This document shows positions 11,545-23,548 of a stretch of DNA of 64,000 bases, piece by piece. The number at the start of each line of letters is the position of its first letter. The stretch's first letter is position 1. The position numbers and the translations under genes are program-made. This DNA is from Mercenaria mercenaria (lineage: Eukaryota > Mollusca > Bivalvia > Venerida > Veneridae): assembly GCF_021730395.1 (NCBI RefSeq), contig NC_069371.1, positions 13,989,001-14,053,000 of the forward strand. The letters run 5' to 3'. The notes beneath the pieces are model-generated. The model worked only from the letters and a program-made list of their open reading frames with translations, ran no database searches and was not told where the DNA came from.

Positions 11545-12788
11545 TTATAGCTTGCATTTATTTAGTCGATCTTTACCGTAACGTATACTGAACAACGAAA
11601 GCTTCTTTCATTTGGTTTGGTACGCTTTTGAAGAAAATGCATATCTTTTCAATTTTCAATTATCGTTCTGAGAGTAACTGGGTAAATGCTACGGTATTTA
11701 AGTGGACACCATAAACGGTATTCTGTAAAATCCAAGAATAAAAAAGCAAGTTTTTAGAAATCCACTGTCATTAATGGAATATTGATATTCAAACTTACAT
11801 TATTTTTAATTACTAATTACCCTCCACCCCGACACATACACAAGTGCACAAAATTGTATTAAATGAAGAACGTATTATGTAAGTGTAATAACTAGTAAAT
11901 GACATAAAATAAAAGAAAAAACGGTAAATTGAATTTATTGGATGATGCACTGTGATTATGGCAAAGCAAAGGTAGAAAACCATATATACTTTTCTGACTA
12001 CGATAAATTACAATTTAATTTGTAAAATATGAAACCTGATGGTCGCTATAATTAAAACGTCAATAAAATTTTGAAATAGCCGACCAGACTATACTCGTAA
12101 ATATCGTCACTAGTAATGACTGATGATACAAAAATAAGATACAAACAAGAAGAAAAGAAAGTCTGAAAGTTATACCAGTTTTTCTTTTTAAACATGGATA
12201 GATACAGAGGATATCAGTTTGTACCAGGGTAGGATTGAAATGTCTTTCCAGAGTGAACACAAGGTGCAATAGTGTCATGAGTTGCATAACCACGAGTGAA
12301 CATGTAAGGTATGGTGTTCAAATGTGACTGATATTTTGAAATTACATAAAAAAGAAACAAATTCTCCTTGATTTCAAGTTTTAACTATATGTACCCATTT
12401 TATAGTTTCTTACTAGTGAAAATTTGATTTGATTTTTTTTGTACTGTGAAAATAACAGACATATTTCATTCTAATATTTCGTTAATTTACCAAAAAAACA
12501 TGTAATAAAACTCAATTAACTGATATCAATAATAGGGTTAACACAAAATAATGCGTTACTATCAGTTGAAAATAATTATGTGTCGTTGAAATGTATATAG
12601 GAAGAATAGTTGAAACAATTTTACCAAAGTCTTTTCAAATGAACTGTAAAAGCAGATATTTTCGCGACGTTGAAGTTCGCTATTTTATAAAATGAGAGAA
12701 AGTTCGCGAGGAAGGATATAAACTAATTACAACAGTAATGCACTTTTACAAATAGCAAAAAATAAATATATCACGAAAATTCGGGATT
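11545..12788. other. AT-rich intergenic sequence downstream of collagen A
   Basis: Only short unsupported frames, for example a 77-residue minus-strand frame at 12060-12293 with no recognisable motif. Confidence 0.4.
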
Positions 12789-12791
12789 TTG

Positions 12792-12797
12792 TTTATT
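12792..12797 (-). promoter_or_regulatory. Candidate polyadenylation signal of collagen A
   Basis: AATAAA on the minus strand, about 195 bases downstream of the collagen A stop codon. Confidence 0.45.
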
Positions 12798-12989
12798 TTA
12801 CGGTACCAAATGAATAAATCTCGTACAGCATTTTTGTTTGTTTCATCTCATACAGTCTACAATGCTTGATACAATCGGTATTTTGTGCCTTGAATATCCT
12901 CATATGATTTACTGACCCGTTTTTGTTCAAATTCTGTTGGTAGAGATTCTGATCATTTGTTCGGGAGTCAACATTTCCTTCTTATATTC

Positions 12990-14281
12990 TTACTTAACGT
13001 TTTGTACAATCTCTGGCCCAGTTTCGTCTGAAGTTTCCAAACCATTTCCTCCTAAGTTTTGTTTATTTTCTTCTAACCCTGTTTTGCTCTCTTCTTTTGA
13101 AATATCTTCTTCTGAATGGGTTTCTTCTGTAGAGTTTTCTGTAGAGTCTTGCTCACTGTCTTCTGCGGATGTCTGCTCTTCTTCTTCTTCCGAGCTTACT
13201 TCATCAGAGGTGAAGATGGTTTTATTGGTGCTTGTTACTACGTTGGCAACTTCGCCGTTGTTTTCATCTTCTATAGTATTATCATCTAGAAGAGCTTGTT
13301 CCTTGCCACTTGTACTTAGATTACCACTTTCAGTTACATTATCATCATCATTACCCTTGAGATCTGGATTTGTACTGTTGATAAGCTCATTAAAATCTTT
13401 TTCATTCAAAATATCCTTATCTGCTTCATCAAAGTACTCAATGTTATGTCCGTATGCTGCTGAGTAGTACTTACCATAGACCGGGGGTCCATACATAGCC
13501 TGGGATTTTCCAGCTTGCGGTCCATACGCCATTTGAGATTTTTCCATCATCGGCTCAGCAGGCATCACATGGGCTCCAGGTGGTGGATGGTAGAAGGCTG
13601 GTAAAGATTTGCTGTTGTACTGGATTGCCAATTTTCCATCAAAAGATGAACAATTACGTACACCACCATCAAGATCTGAGCAGTTTTCTGCTCCAGGCGC
13701 TCCCTCTGCCATAACAACCATCGGAGCCATCATAGCTGCATACGGATCATAGACAGGACCAGGAAGTCCAACTGGACCCCATGGCCCAATATCTCCTGGC
13801 ATTCCAATTTCCCCTTTATCGCCCATATATCCTATTTCACCAGGTGGTCCCATTAACCCAGTTTCACCCATCAGTCCAGGCTCTCCATAAATCCCTACTG
13901 GACCAGGAACTCCAGGTCGACCAGGTTCACCGGGGTTACCAATGCTTCCAATTTCACCCATATCTCCACTTATTCCTGGCGGGCCTGGCATACCGAGGAA
14001 GCCAATATGACCCATCATTCCTGGTGGACCCATCTGACCATGCTCTCCGTTATACCCAATCAATCCAACATCTCCTGTTAAACCAGTGATACCATCGAAT
14101 CCTTTCTCCCCCTTTTCACCTTTATTTCCTTTTGCACCAATGAATCCCGGAGGGCCTATCCATCCTGGTGGTCCATACGGCCCTATGGGCCCACGTAGTC
14201 CGGGTGGACCGGCAATACCTTTGTGACCCTTTTCGCCACGTTTACCCATAGTTCCAGGCCTCCCAGGAGTTCCAGGGCGAC
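12990..14281 (-). CDS. Collagen A exon 3: 59 Gly-X-Y triplets and C-terminal tail
   Basis: The acceptor TTTGTTTAG precedes a split Gly codon. The repeat domain has no interruption and is rich in GPP, GEP and GEK, with unusual Met and Ile in X/Y positions. It is followed without an intron by the whole non-collagenous tail and the stop at 12990. Confidence 0.92.
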
Positions 14282-17200
14282 CTAAACAAAGATAACATAT
14301 TTCCTTTTTAAATACATACAACTGTTTTTCATAATATTTCAAGCAAAGTAGATTTCAAACAGAGTGCATCATTTCAAATTTCACTTACACGCTTAATGAG
14401 ATTATTTTTTTAAACCGAATTCTTTATTTGTTAGCTTTTATCTTAGCCGACAAATCAATCAATGCACGTGTGATATAATGTGTCTTTAGGGTCTAATAAG
14501 AGCTAAGTCCCTTAAAAGGTGTCGTTTGGGCAAAAGAAAATAGACACGGCATGAGTTTGAAAATAGGCATTTAAACTGAACTTAAAGTTTGCATTTATTT
14601 CACAATCTGTTACAAGTACATGTACCCTGAAAGTACTAATTTATTAAGTAAATGTTTACTTTAAAACATCTTGGTTACGGAATAAAATTCTAACTACTAA
14701 CAATTAATCATACAAATGCATGTACTGTTATCGATCATTTTACTAATAGTATAAATGGCCGACAAGTCTTACCTGTGTGTCCAGGTTTTCCAACGAACAT
14801 GCCAAGTCGTGGACCTTTTAACGCTCTTTTCCTACGCCGCAATGCTGAAAAAGGAATATATACTGAAATTATGATTTAATTTGTAGTAACTCTTGATTGT
14901 TAGATTCTTATTGTTTTCAGATTTTGAAGCGGCTTAAAGGCGTTTCGATGTCTCCTTGTACACTTAAAGACTGCTCATACACTGAAGTCTTTTTTCCAAG
15001 AGGATAGAAGTCCCTACGATCAATTAAGAAATAATCTATAGCTGAAGAGTGTTTTAACACTTATTTATGCACGATGGGCGTTTATGCATCGGGCGTAATA
15101 TTTTCACGAGCGCGCAAAATTATTTGTACGACGTATAACCGCCCGAGTGCATAAATTGTGTTAAAATACGGTTTTTGGTATAAATTATTTCGATTCTAAT
15201 ATACCATTAATCTAAAAATGTAGATCAAATATAGTAGCGCACTTTTTTTTGGGTCGCAACAAAAACACTGACGTCATCGCACGTTAGCGTGACGTCATTC
15301 TTGCGTAAGAGTGTTTAAACAGAGACAAGCATATTAGACTATAGATTACAACATTTATGTTCGGTCTAGGTAGATATTACAGTTTAAACGGACTTAGAAC
15401 AATTTTATGAGACCTCAGTCTCGAAATATTATCACGAGGACAACGGCCTATATTACAGGACTACGTTTTCTTATCGATTGCTCCTCTGTTATGTTTTAAG
15501 TATTGCGAAGAAGGTTCCCTTTGTTATTGACAACAAAAAACGATTTGTATCAGACATTGTCTGATTTTTTAATACTGTTGAGTTCTTTGTAAAGACTGGG
15601 AAGGTTTAGGCTGAGAACATGACATCTGCCATGAGTTATTATTGGTGGTTAAAATACGTATTTCAGTCACGTTGTTCAGCAATTATCTTTAGCAAAATTA
15701 ATTAAAACATCTCAAGTTTGCTGATCCATTCGTTTCTTACTAATATTTGTATAAACTCTTATAACCACTCGCGAGACTCTTCAATCGGTATTTCTATACC
15801 TCACCTTGCGAATCTTTCTTCTTTATTTTCTAGACCAAAATACAAGGTAAACATCGTAACATTTCTTTTCTATCTATAATCAAGGGATTATATTTTACTG
15901 TCTCTATAAGTACATATGGTTAAGGTTTAGAAGTTTATTATCAAAATACAGAATCAATTGGTAAACGAGCAACATATATTCAAACAATCTACCAGTCCAT
16001 TACATGTTCAACTGTACGATCCCACAACACTATACTTAAATATTCTTCATAAAAATGTTGTCCTCTTTCAAAAAGGAATGCCAATTGTAAAGAAATCTAA
16101 AAGAACACACTTGCTGAAAACAACACTGCACCTAGACATTTGAAATTTCAGCATTGGGAATTATTGCAAATGCATCAGTTCTTTGAAAATGGAGAGTTTT
16201 AAAGGCGTCGGACTGTCGAATAGTGTGGTCCCTATATGCGGTCCTTGTCCCGGAATTCAATGTATATCACAATTAACTGACAATTGTTTTGTAGAAAACA
16301 TGTAACACACACGTAATGTATTAGGTGTTCATGTAAAACAACCCTTTCTTTCTATGATTTGGTGTTATTTGATTTTTTTTCTCAAAATGTGGGGCTAACC
16401 GTTAACGCGCGTGCGCATGAGAGGCTGAATATACTACACGCATTTTTCACTAAAATATCTTATCATCAGGTATTAACTTTACTTTTACATAAATGACCCT
16501 GTATGCAGAACGACATTGTAGTTTTCTAAGCAAAAAATTACACAACTAGGGAAGACTAAATAGTAAACCTGTATTTTTGGAAATAGAAAAAGATCAAACA
16601 AAACTGTTAATTGAGATTTTTACTACAAAGAGATATACAGCTTAAAAGAATAAAATCATTAATTTTTGAACATGTTTAACAGCAAGAAATGACCCCCTAT
16701 ACAACATGTACAATGTTCTTACTGCGTTTTATATAGTATTTCCTGCTGGAGAGAACCTATCCCTTTTACAGAATTTCGATTGTATGTGCTGGTACTGAGA
16801 GTCATTCTCGCTAAACCATATATGAAAAGGAAATGAAATTGAACAACTAAGTTTTCTAAAATTCTGTCAAGCTAGGAGACGGTGCATAAAAGTAATTAAA
16901 CTTTTAAGTATATGGATTTACCGCTAAAGTGTAAGACATGTTCAAAAACTGACGACTGGTTAGGCATTTTGTAAGATCTTTTCAAAAATATGTAGGTTTA
17001 TATACTTTATATGTAATGAAAATCTTTGAACATTTTAGCGAATAAATGTCACTAAGCATTATAGGCAACCTTCATTATTATATTGCACGAGTGAAAACAT
17101 CTGAAACTCAATATGCTAGGAGCACAGATACATGTTTTTGTATCTAGACTTTTTTTTTTTTCTTTTTAATTAGATGAGCAATGCTCTATGCATCAGAAAA

Positions 17201-19139
17201 GTGTAATCATTTGGGTTTGAAAAGAGAAAATTTCTTGATAATTGCAGTGCACAAGAAAATCAGATAATTCGTAATAGCTATTTTTGTCTTTGGAATTTTT
17301 CATAACATTGCATAGATATGCAAATAAGAGTAAATTAAGAAAGCTTTATCTTTGCGAGAAATTAAACGATTTTAACTAGCAAGATATTTTAATGAAATAT
17401 ATTGCATTTATATCTGTCAAATATTTTGACATGCGTTTTATGTTAACTAACTTTCAGGCATTACGCTGAAATCAAAAATACGACACGTGGCTAAAACGTG
17501 TTGTAGATCTTTCAGACTGTCCAGAAACGCCCGTCTAAACCAGACTCCGCCTGAATTACCAGAACGTTAAATACAGACAAAGTCAATTTAGTTTTCTAGC
17601 TGTATTATTACACTGTACTGAACCAAAGTTTCTTGAGAAGAGGGGGTCTTATTATTTTCCTAAGCTGTTTTAAGTCTTCAAAAAAGTTGTGTTGATATTG
17701 TTCTCTATATGTACGCCATTTAGCCCTTAATATTATAATGGACACGATTGATTCTGCCTTTGCGACCAGTGTACATCATGATCAGCCTGCACATCTGTGC
17801 AGTCTGATCAAAATCTGCACTGTTCGCCATTCAGTCTGTATCCTTTTGGTAAACGCCCCTTTTAACAATTAATGGTACTGATTGACAAATTCATTATTGA
17901 AATTTAGCAGAGTAAGGGTTAATATATATTGTTGGCGGAGATTTATCAAGATACCAACGTGATGCATCCAGTCCATAATAGCATTCTGATGTTAAAAGAG
18001 TACATATGAGGGAAGGTTAGGATTTTTTTGTTACAATATAAAGCAATTGTTGATTCGCAAAACATCCATACAAAATGCATTTCATGTCCTGAATATTTAT
18101 AAAAGTAATACATTTATATACAACATTTCCCGCCATTTGGAGTTGCTAGTTGCACTTCAAGATAAAACAAATGTAAACTTGTTTTAAAACTTTAAGTTTT
18201 ATATACCATACGTCTAAGAGAATACGAATTGAAAATCAGATGTCTGTTATACAAATTATCTTAATGAAGTGCCTACTAATGCAACAAGAGGCAATTATGA
18301 AATTAACATATTTTAATTATTGTTGGAATTGTTCAAATTTGACAGATGTTTTGAAACCTAATGCGGTAGAATCTGAATGTCATTTCTCCGTTGAATTCGC
18401 CTACAAATAAAAATACATAGAAAATATTTCATTCCTTGGTGGATCTACGACCCCGTAATACGTAGATCTATGCTCTCACATTGAGCTAAGCGGGCAAAAA
18501 TCATGATGGATTAGTAATTAACCTGACGACATACAACAATTTAACGTCATAATTGACCCCACAATGTTCTCTCACCGGTCCGCGCCTCTTCATCATTTAT
18601 ACTGCCAGTCAAATCGTGCCATTAGAATGATGTATGCAAAGTTCGTGTTTTTCAATGGCCGTGGGCGAATAACAGTTCTGAATAGCAATTGAAAACAGAT
18701 ACCATTATGGTTTTATCCACGATGCTACTCAGCGTATTATTCAAAGAGTAGTTCAAGGTATTATTGATTGAATTATTCAGGGTATTATTTACGTTGAATT
18801 TGTTTATGATTATTTGCTATATTTTTGTTAACGCTGTAAAAAATCACATCTGACCTGACACTTAATATCTAGCAAAACAAAGATACAACACTCACCTTCC
18901 ATTTTATCCTTTTTAAGAACATTCACATGTCTCTCCAACTCGCCTATACGTAAGAGCCATTCCTGGATTTCGATAGATTCATCTGTTATTTTTCGCTCTA
19001 AAACAGATAAATTAATTTCAGAAGTATTCTCTAATTTACTTAGTCCGTCTTCAATAATGTCATCGAAGTTCATGCACCATCCAAATGAAAATAAAGTAAT
19101 TACTGAAATAAAAGCAAGAGGTGACAAACTACCAGCCAT
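12990..19139 (-). CDS. Collagen A: secreted short-chain collagen with coiled coil, furin-like site and acidic tail
   Basis: Three exons, 19139-18896, 14844-14773 and 14281-12990, join in consistent phase 1 and give 535 residues. Residues 1-22 form a signal peptide or signal anchor (MAGSLSPLAFISVITLFSFG). Residues ~24-80 are a coiled coil likely to nucleate a trimer. RRRKR at 84-88 is a proprotein-convertase-type site. Residues 100-282 are 61 uninterrupted Gly-X-Y triplets. The 253-residue tail has two Cys in NCS sequons, a Met/Tyr/Pro/Ala-rich stretch, then a highly acidic Ser/Glu region (EVSSEEEEEQTSAEDSEQ). All intron junctions fall in phase 1, usual for Gly-split collagen exons. Coiled coil, furin site, then helix recalls membrane-anchored collagens whose ectodomain is shed, but the short N-terminus also fits a plain secreted protein. 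A role in matrix or mineral binding (acidic tail) is inference. Confidence 0.88.
14773..14844 (-). CDS. Collagen A exon 2: furin-like site and helix start
   Basis: 72 bases between acceptor TTTTTCAG and donor GTAAGA encode LRRRKRALKGPRLG, then MFVGKPGHT and the first base of the next Gly codon. Same phase and content as collagen B exon 60859-60927. Confidence 0.85.
15024..15345. repeat. ~315-bp dispersed repeat in collagen A intron 1
   Basis: Clearly homologous and in the same orientation as 60387-60700 in a collagen B intron. Shared words include GCACGATGGGCG, TTTGTACGACGTAT, ACCGCCCGAGTG and AGTAGCGC. Noncoding; probably a MITE. Confidence 0.75.
15346..18895. other. Remainder of collagen A intron 1
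   Basis: About 3.5 kb of AT-rich intron with no supported exon apart from the MITE at 17722-17922. At 18520-18640 there is a diverged relative of the 392-bp unit found at 26190-26973 (shared words CGTCATAATTGAC and CACCGGTCCGCGC). Confidence 0.5.
17722..17922. mobile_element. MITE with TTAACCCTTA-type ends, copy 1
   Basis: Inverted ends around AGCCCTTA and TAAGGGTTA enclose the core CAGCCTGCACATCTGTGCAG. Copy 2 lies at 19760-19975 in the opposite orientation. In collagen A intron 1. Confidence 0.75.
18896..19139 (-). CDS. Collagen A exon 1: signal peptide and coiled coil
   Basis: ATG at 19139 opens a hydrophobic N-terminus, followed by heptad-like sequence (ILE/LSK/LEN/VLERKI/LLRIGELERHV) ending KKDKME. 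The donor GTGAGT begins at 18895; the exon ends in phase 1 (244 bases). This is the only plausible start upstream of the collagen exons and it has a good signal sequence. Confidence 0.8.
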
Positions 19140-20417
19140 CTTTGCAAATTCAACTAGAGGTAATGAGGATTTGTGGAAACCGCTAAATAATTAAAAAGAG
19201 TGTATGATCAATGTAAAATATGATCTAATGTCGGTTAATAGAAGTAAAGGAAAACAGAAGATGCTCTGACCTGATAAAGATCAACCTAATTTTGTCTGTT
19301 ATTTGATGTTTGAACTTCAAAGTGAACGGAACCAAAGTACGCTCAGTTTTTTTTTAAACATGAGGTTAACAAAAATGCCAGGAATTCAGGTTTTGTTTTA
19401 AAATCACAAAAAACGCTAAATTAGAAGCAGCATGTCTGCAGATGGCTGTTTTAGTATGTGCAATGGAATTGGTGTACTTAAATTATATACTTGCAAGGTA
19501 GCTTATCATTTCTTCTTCAATTGTACGGAAAAATACTAACTTTCAACTTAGAAAATTTTGCTTGAGGTTTTGTAAGTAAGCTGGTATTTCAGTTTTTCCA
19601 CTGATGGGAATGGATTGAAACTTCACACACTTGTTTACTGTCGTTATCTGTCATACAATACACAAATGATGCAATTAGTCATATGTCTAAAGATAACGAG
19701 ACTGGAAATGTACATTTTATAATGTTTTGCAGAAACAAGCTATTTTTGCATTTTGACTTTTAACCCTTACCCTGCTAAATTTCTAAAATGAACGTGTCCA
19801 TCTTTCAATCAGGACAATACCATTAACTGTTAATTAAAGGGGTGCTTATCAAGAAGATACTGACTGAATGGTGAACGTTGAAGATCTTGATCAGACTGCA
19901 CGGATGTGCAGGCTGATAATGATATTTACTGGTCGCACATGCAGAATCAATCGCGTCCAGCATGATAAGGGTTAAGCCGGATATATATGGCACAATAATA
20001 CTTAATTTTATGTAAAATATAGATATTTGTTGAAATATGCAACTTAATATATGAATAGCGTTGAAGACTTAGTTTAGTTTAAACATATTTTATTTCAGTA
20101 ATACATGAAATATTTACAGAACATTAGTTAGAAATTGGACAGAAAGCTATGGCAGCTACGTTGAAGACTTGTTAATTCAAGAGTTACAGGTATCTGAAAA
20201 AATCAATTTTAATCCAAAGGTATTTTCATGCGGTTTGTCATCACTTTGGTTAAAAATTTGCTAATTTTACATTTTCGGGATAATTTAGCAATTGTTCTCT
20301 GAATTAATGTATAAGCAAATATGAATACTTTATTATGAAAACATGTGGCAAACAGATATAAGTAATTGTTTTCGTGTACATGTACTTCAAAACCCATTTA
20401 TTTCAGGAACCAAGATT
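19140..20417. other. Upstream region of collagen A
   Basis: Presumed promoter side of collagen A. No canonical TATA box is seen in the ~120 bases before the ATG. The only structured feature is the MITE at 19760-19975. Confidence 0.35.
19760..19975. mobile_element. MITE with TTAACCCTTA-type ends, copy 2
   Basis: TAACCCTTACC at the left and ATAAGGGTTAA at the right form inverted ends; the interior is the reverse complement of copy 1 at 17722-17922 with roughly 15-20% differences by eye. Confidence 0.78.
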
Positions 20418-20680
20418 TAGATTTATTTATTTATTAGAGTCTCATTCATTTACAAAACACAAAATATAACAGTATATAATACACCAATAAAACATTTGAA
20501 TGACCATTCTCATAAGAATTATTAGAAACTATTTAAAAACATAGCACTAAAGCTATACATATCAGTTATTAAAGAAAACTATCATACATCAAATATAATA
20601 AAAGAGGTATATACGAAAAATGAATGATGCAAAAAGCATACAATATTGCTAGTGGTGTATGTGTGCTGAGTGATAACTGG
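20418..20680 (-). mobile_element. Possible 3' tail of a truncated LINE
   Basis: On the minus strand the stretch ends in a short AAAT-type tail (plus strand TTTATTTATTTATTAG at 20420), like many LINE 3' ends. No reverse-transcriptase coding remains, so the call is tentative. From here to 21170 nothing else is recognised. Confidence 0.25.
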
Positions 20681-21170
20681 CGTAAGGACAGTATCTAGTA
20701 GTCACTGATGTATGCTTGGGTAAAAGTATGTGGCCTGAAAGTTAATTGCATGACATATAAAATGAAATTACTTGACCAGTAATTGTATCTACCCCCACAA
20801 ATGACAATTTCTTCCCTGTCTTATCTATATGAATAACTATAGTAAGACAGGTATAACCTAAAAATAAAATTGTTGATTTAGCCTTAAATATAGGGGAAAG
20901 TTTATATACTGACTAAAATGACAATGTAATATACAGTTACGGGTTTGGGCTGAGAATTTCAACATAGAATAGTCGCAGAGTATAAATCTTAGTTTATCTG
21001 ACATACTCGTACGCATGAGACGATGGTTCATTTCGATGGTTCTTAAAAAACAGAACTATAATTGAGATACATCTTACATTCTAAACGCAAATGTTTCAAT
21101 TGTATCACAGAACGGGTACAAACCAGTGGAAGATTTTCATATCTACCAGTTTCTAGCAAGTACACACGGA

Positions 21171-21402
21171 TATAGTGCGTTTTAATCGACCTGGCGGGGC
21201 GGGGTTTCGCGACGGTCCGCTTCACTATTGTGCAGGATATGTAGTATATTCGGCAACTTGATTTCTTATTCACTGGTCATCTACCTGACACTGTTACCAA
21301 TGTAGCTCTACCTACTTTGCTCGTTTTTTTTTTTGAGATAATCATTATTTTCATAAGTCAGAGATTAACTCCGCCCCGCCAGGTCGAACAAAACGCACTA
21401 TA
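21171..21402. mobile_element. 232-bp MITE with ~32-bp inverted ends
   Basis: Left TATAGTGCGTTTTAATCGAC and right GTCGAACAAAACGCACTATA are inverted copies that continue into GGCGGGGCGG. The ends start and finish with TA, compatible with a TA target duplication (Tc1/mariner-like), but no transposase is present. Confidence 0.8.
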
Positions 21403-21456
21403 CCCTCGCATCCAATCTACTTTACGCGTACCTTATCCGTTAATTACGGTGGCACA

Positions 21457-23234
21457 GGTAAGTCGTTTCCACGACATAGCTATCTCGTTCCCACGAGTTA
21501 GTCAACCAATCAAATTTTGCGTTACGTGTATAATTTATTTTTATTTGCTACAAATGATAAGTTCCTTCCAACTTAAAGTAAACCCTGGGAGAGAAAATAC
21601 CAAGGTCCCTTCTGGGGCTCGAACTCTAGATCTTGTGATCCTAAAGCGGACACTCTAACCACGTCGCTATAGGGTTGACCCTGTCGCTAAAGGGTTGACC
21701 CTTTAGCAACATGGTTTAGTGTCCGCCGCCCACAGATCTCGAGGTCCGGGGTTCGAGCCCCAGTAGGGACCTTGGTATTTTCTCTCCTAGGATTTACTTT
21801 AATAATGGTGTCAGAAGTGTTTGACGGACCAATGCAGTGGGCATGGAGTGTCATTCTGGAGAGCTGGTAAGATCTGAAAAGTAAAGGGAGAGAAGTGTAG
21901 TGATAATAGGTTTATAGACCACTTACAACAGCCTTGCTGTTGGGTTAACCCTTTCGCGACGTGGTTATGTGTCCGCCTACAGATCACACGGCCCGGGGTT
22001 TGAGCCCCAGTATGGACCTTAGTATATTCTCTCCCAGGATTTACTTTAATGGTGTCAGAAGTGAGATGACCCTTCTGAGAAAAGTAGCCTACCAGTGCTG
22101 GTATGGATGTTGACTACACTGTGTGAGTAAGCTCCTTTGTGGTAGATATGTTTAAAGATGCTTTTGTAAGCATGAACAAGGTGACCACAAGGACTGAGGC
22201 TGAGGCTGAGGCTGTTTTGGGCCTCGGTAATACAGTCACGTTTGGACAGTCATGTTCAGAACCTGCTGGGGCCAGCCAAGCACGCAGTCTTTGGTTCAAT
22301 CCTCCATGTAGGATGAACCAAAAGGGCCTGTTGTGCCGTCCGATCAGTCGTCTGTAAAGGCGGACCGTCTGATTGGAAGGATTCATCTAAGCCATACGTA
22401 ACTAATGGATCTTTGGGTATGACTGGTATCTCTGACTATACACTTAGTCTGAGGTCTGGCCCACAGGGTTCTGTCTTGGTATTAGATCTAGGAACCTTTG
22501 GGGACAATAGGGGACTGTGTGGTTGGTGGTTCTCAGTAGTGAAGCTGAGTGATGCGCCGAAACAGGATGAGAAATTGCTGTTTGGTTTGGATTGGTAACG
22601 AGGTAGGACAGATCCGACATGGTCCGATCTGTTTCGTGCCAGTCCGGCGGCTGAGTCAAATCGGTGAAACAAGGAACAGTTTCTTTTGTTAGATTGTGTT
22701 TTATGTCAGTGTGACTTAGGTCAAGATGAAATTCATCTTTGTCTCCTGAAAAGCCTGTTGCACTCAGTCATATCCTTACCTCTCCGGGACATCGGACTCT
22801 GAAATGGATTAATCCGGTGAAGCCTCGTCCAAGAGACCTTAGACGAGAAAGTATGGCCTCACAGTTTTAGTAGGACAGGACAGGCACCGCAAGGTCTTGT
22901 TACAGACTGAGAGACCGGAGCTCTGCTTGTACTAGCAGTAAGGGTGCCTAGGCCCTTTGTTAGGCTCAGGTAGAAGCAACTGTGTCGGGTAAGGGTCAGC
23001 AGCTTGTTTGACTAAAGGTTGCTTTATGGTAAGTGTTGGGCTGCTGACCATTCTTGGAGTAGGGACAGTTCTTATGATAGCTAAGGGACCTTGGTATTTT
23101 CTCTCCCAGGGTTTACTTTAAAAGGGAAGTAACTTATCATTTTAGCAAATAAATATAAATTATGCATGTAACGCAAAATTTGATTGGTTGACTAACTCGT
23201 GGGAACGAGATGGTTATGCCGTGATAACGACTTA
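21457..23234. mobile_element. Foldback composite with tRNA-like arms and possible LTR-type fossil segment
   Basis: About 160 bases at 21457-21618 return inverted at about 23085-23234 (shared CTCGTTCCCACGAGTTAGTC and GGGAGAGAAAATACCAAGG). Inner inverted copies at about 21600-21665 and 21705-21775 carry tRNA-like GGTTCGAGCCCCAG with GTGGTTAGAGTGTCCGC. The word TGGTGTCAGAAGTG, like a Leu-tRNA primer-binding site of LTR elements, occurs twice (about 21807 and 22054), each after a similar flank. The GC-richer interior (22080-23080) has no recognisable protein. Best described as old nested repeats; an LTR-derived core is a weak inference. Confidence 0.5.
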
Positions 23235-23301
23235 CTATCTCGTGGAAACGATATAGTAAGTCGTTCCCACGAGTTACTAAGTCGTTCCCTCGACATAGCT
23301 A

Positions 23302-23548
23302 GCATGCACTACTCTTTATTTATTGTACTATTCTTTTTTTTTTATATTACACTACTCTTTTTATTGCGCTACTCGGTTTTTTTTTCAATGCGAAACATTT
23401 TTTAAATTGCACTTCTCTTTTTTATGTCGTTCCCACGACTTAGTAACTCGTTACCACGACATACTAAGTCTTTCCCCTGAGTTAGTATCTCGTGGGAGCG
23501 ACATAAAGAAAGAGAAGTGCAATTAAAAAAAAAAGAGTAGTGCATGTC
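23302..23548. mobile_element. Nested foldback element
   Basis: ATGCACTACTCTTT at the left is inverted as AAAGAGTAGTGCAT at the right; inside, CACTTCTCTTTTTTATGTCG pairs with CGACATAAAGAAAGAGAAGTG, plus a core of alternating CGTTCCCACGAC and CTCGTGGGAGCG words. Related motifs occur in the adjacent composite and at 23200-23300. Confidence 0.7.

Noticed and set aside
12937-13467. 176-residue plus-strand frame rich in Ser and Val
   Set aside because: Antisense shadow of the acidic tail of collagen A.
22114-22672. Short frames in the GC-rich interior of the foldback composite
   Set aside because: Open on both strands, no conserved motifs; GC composition explains them.
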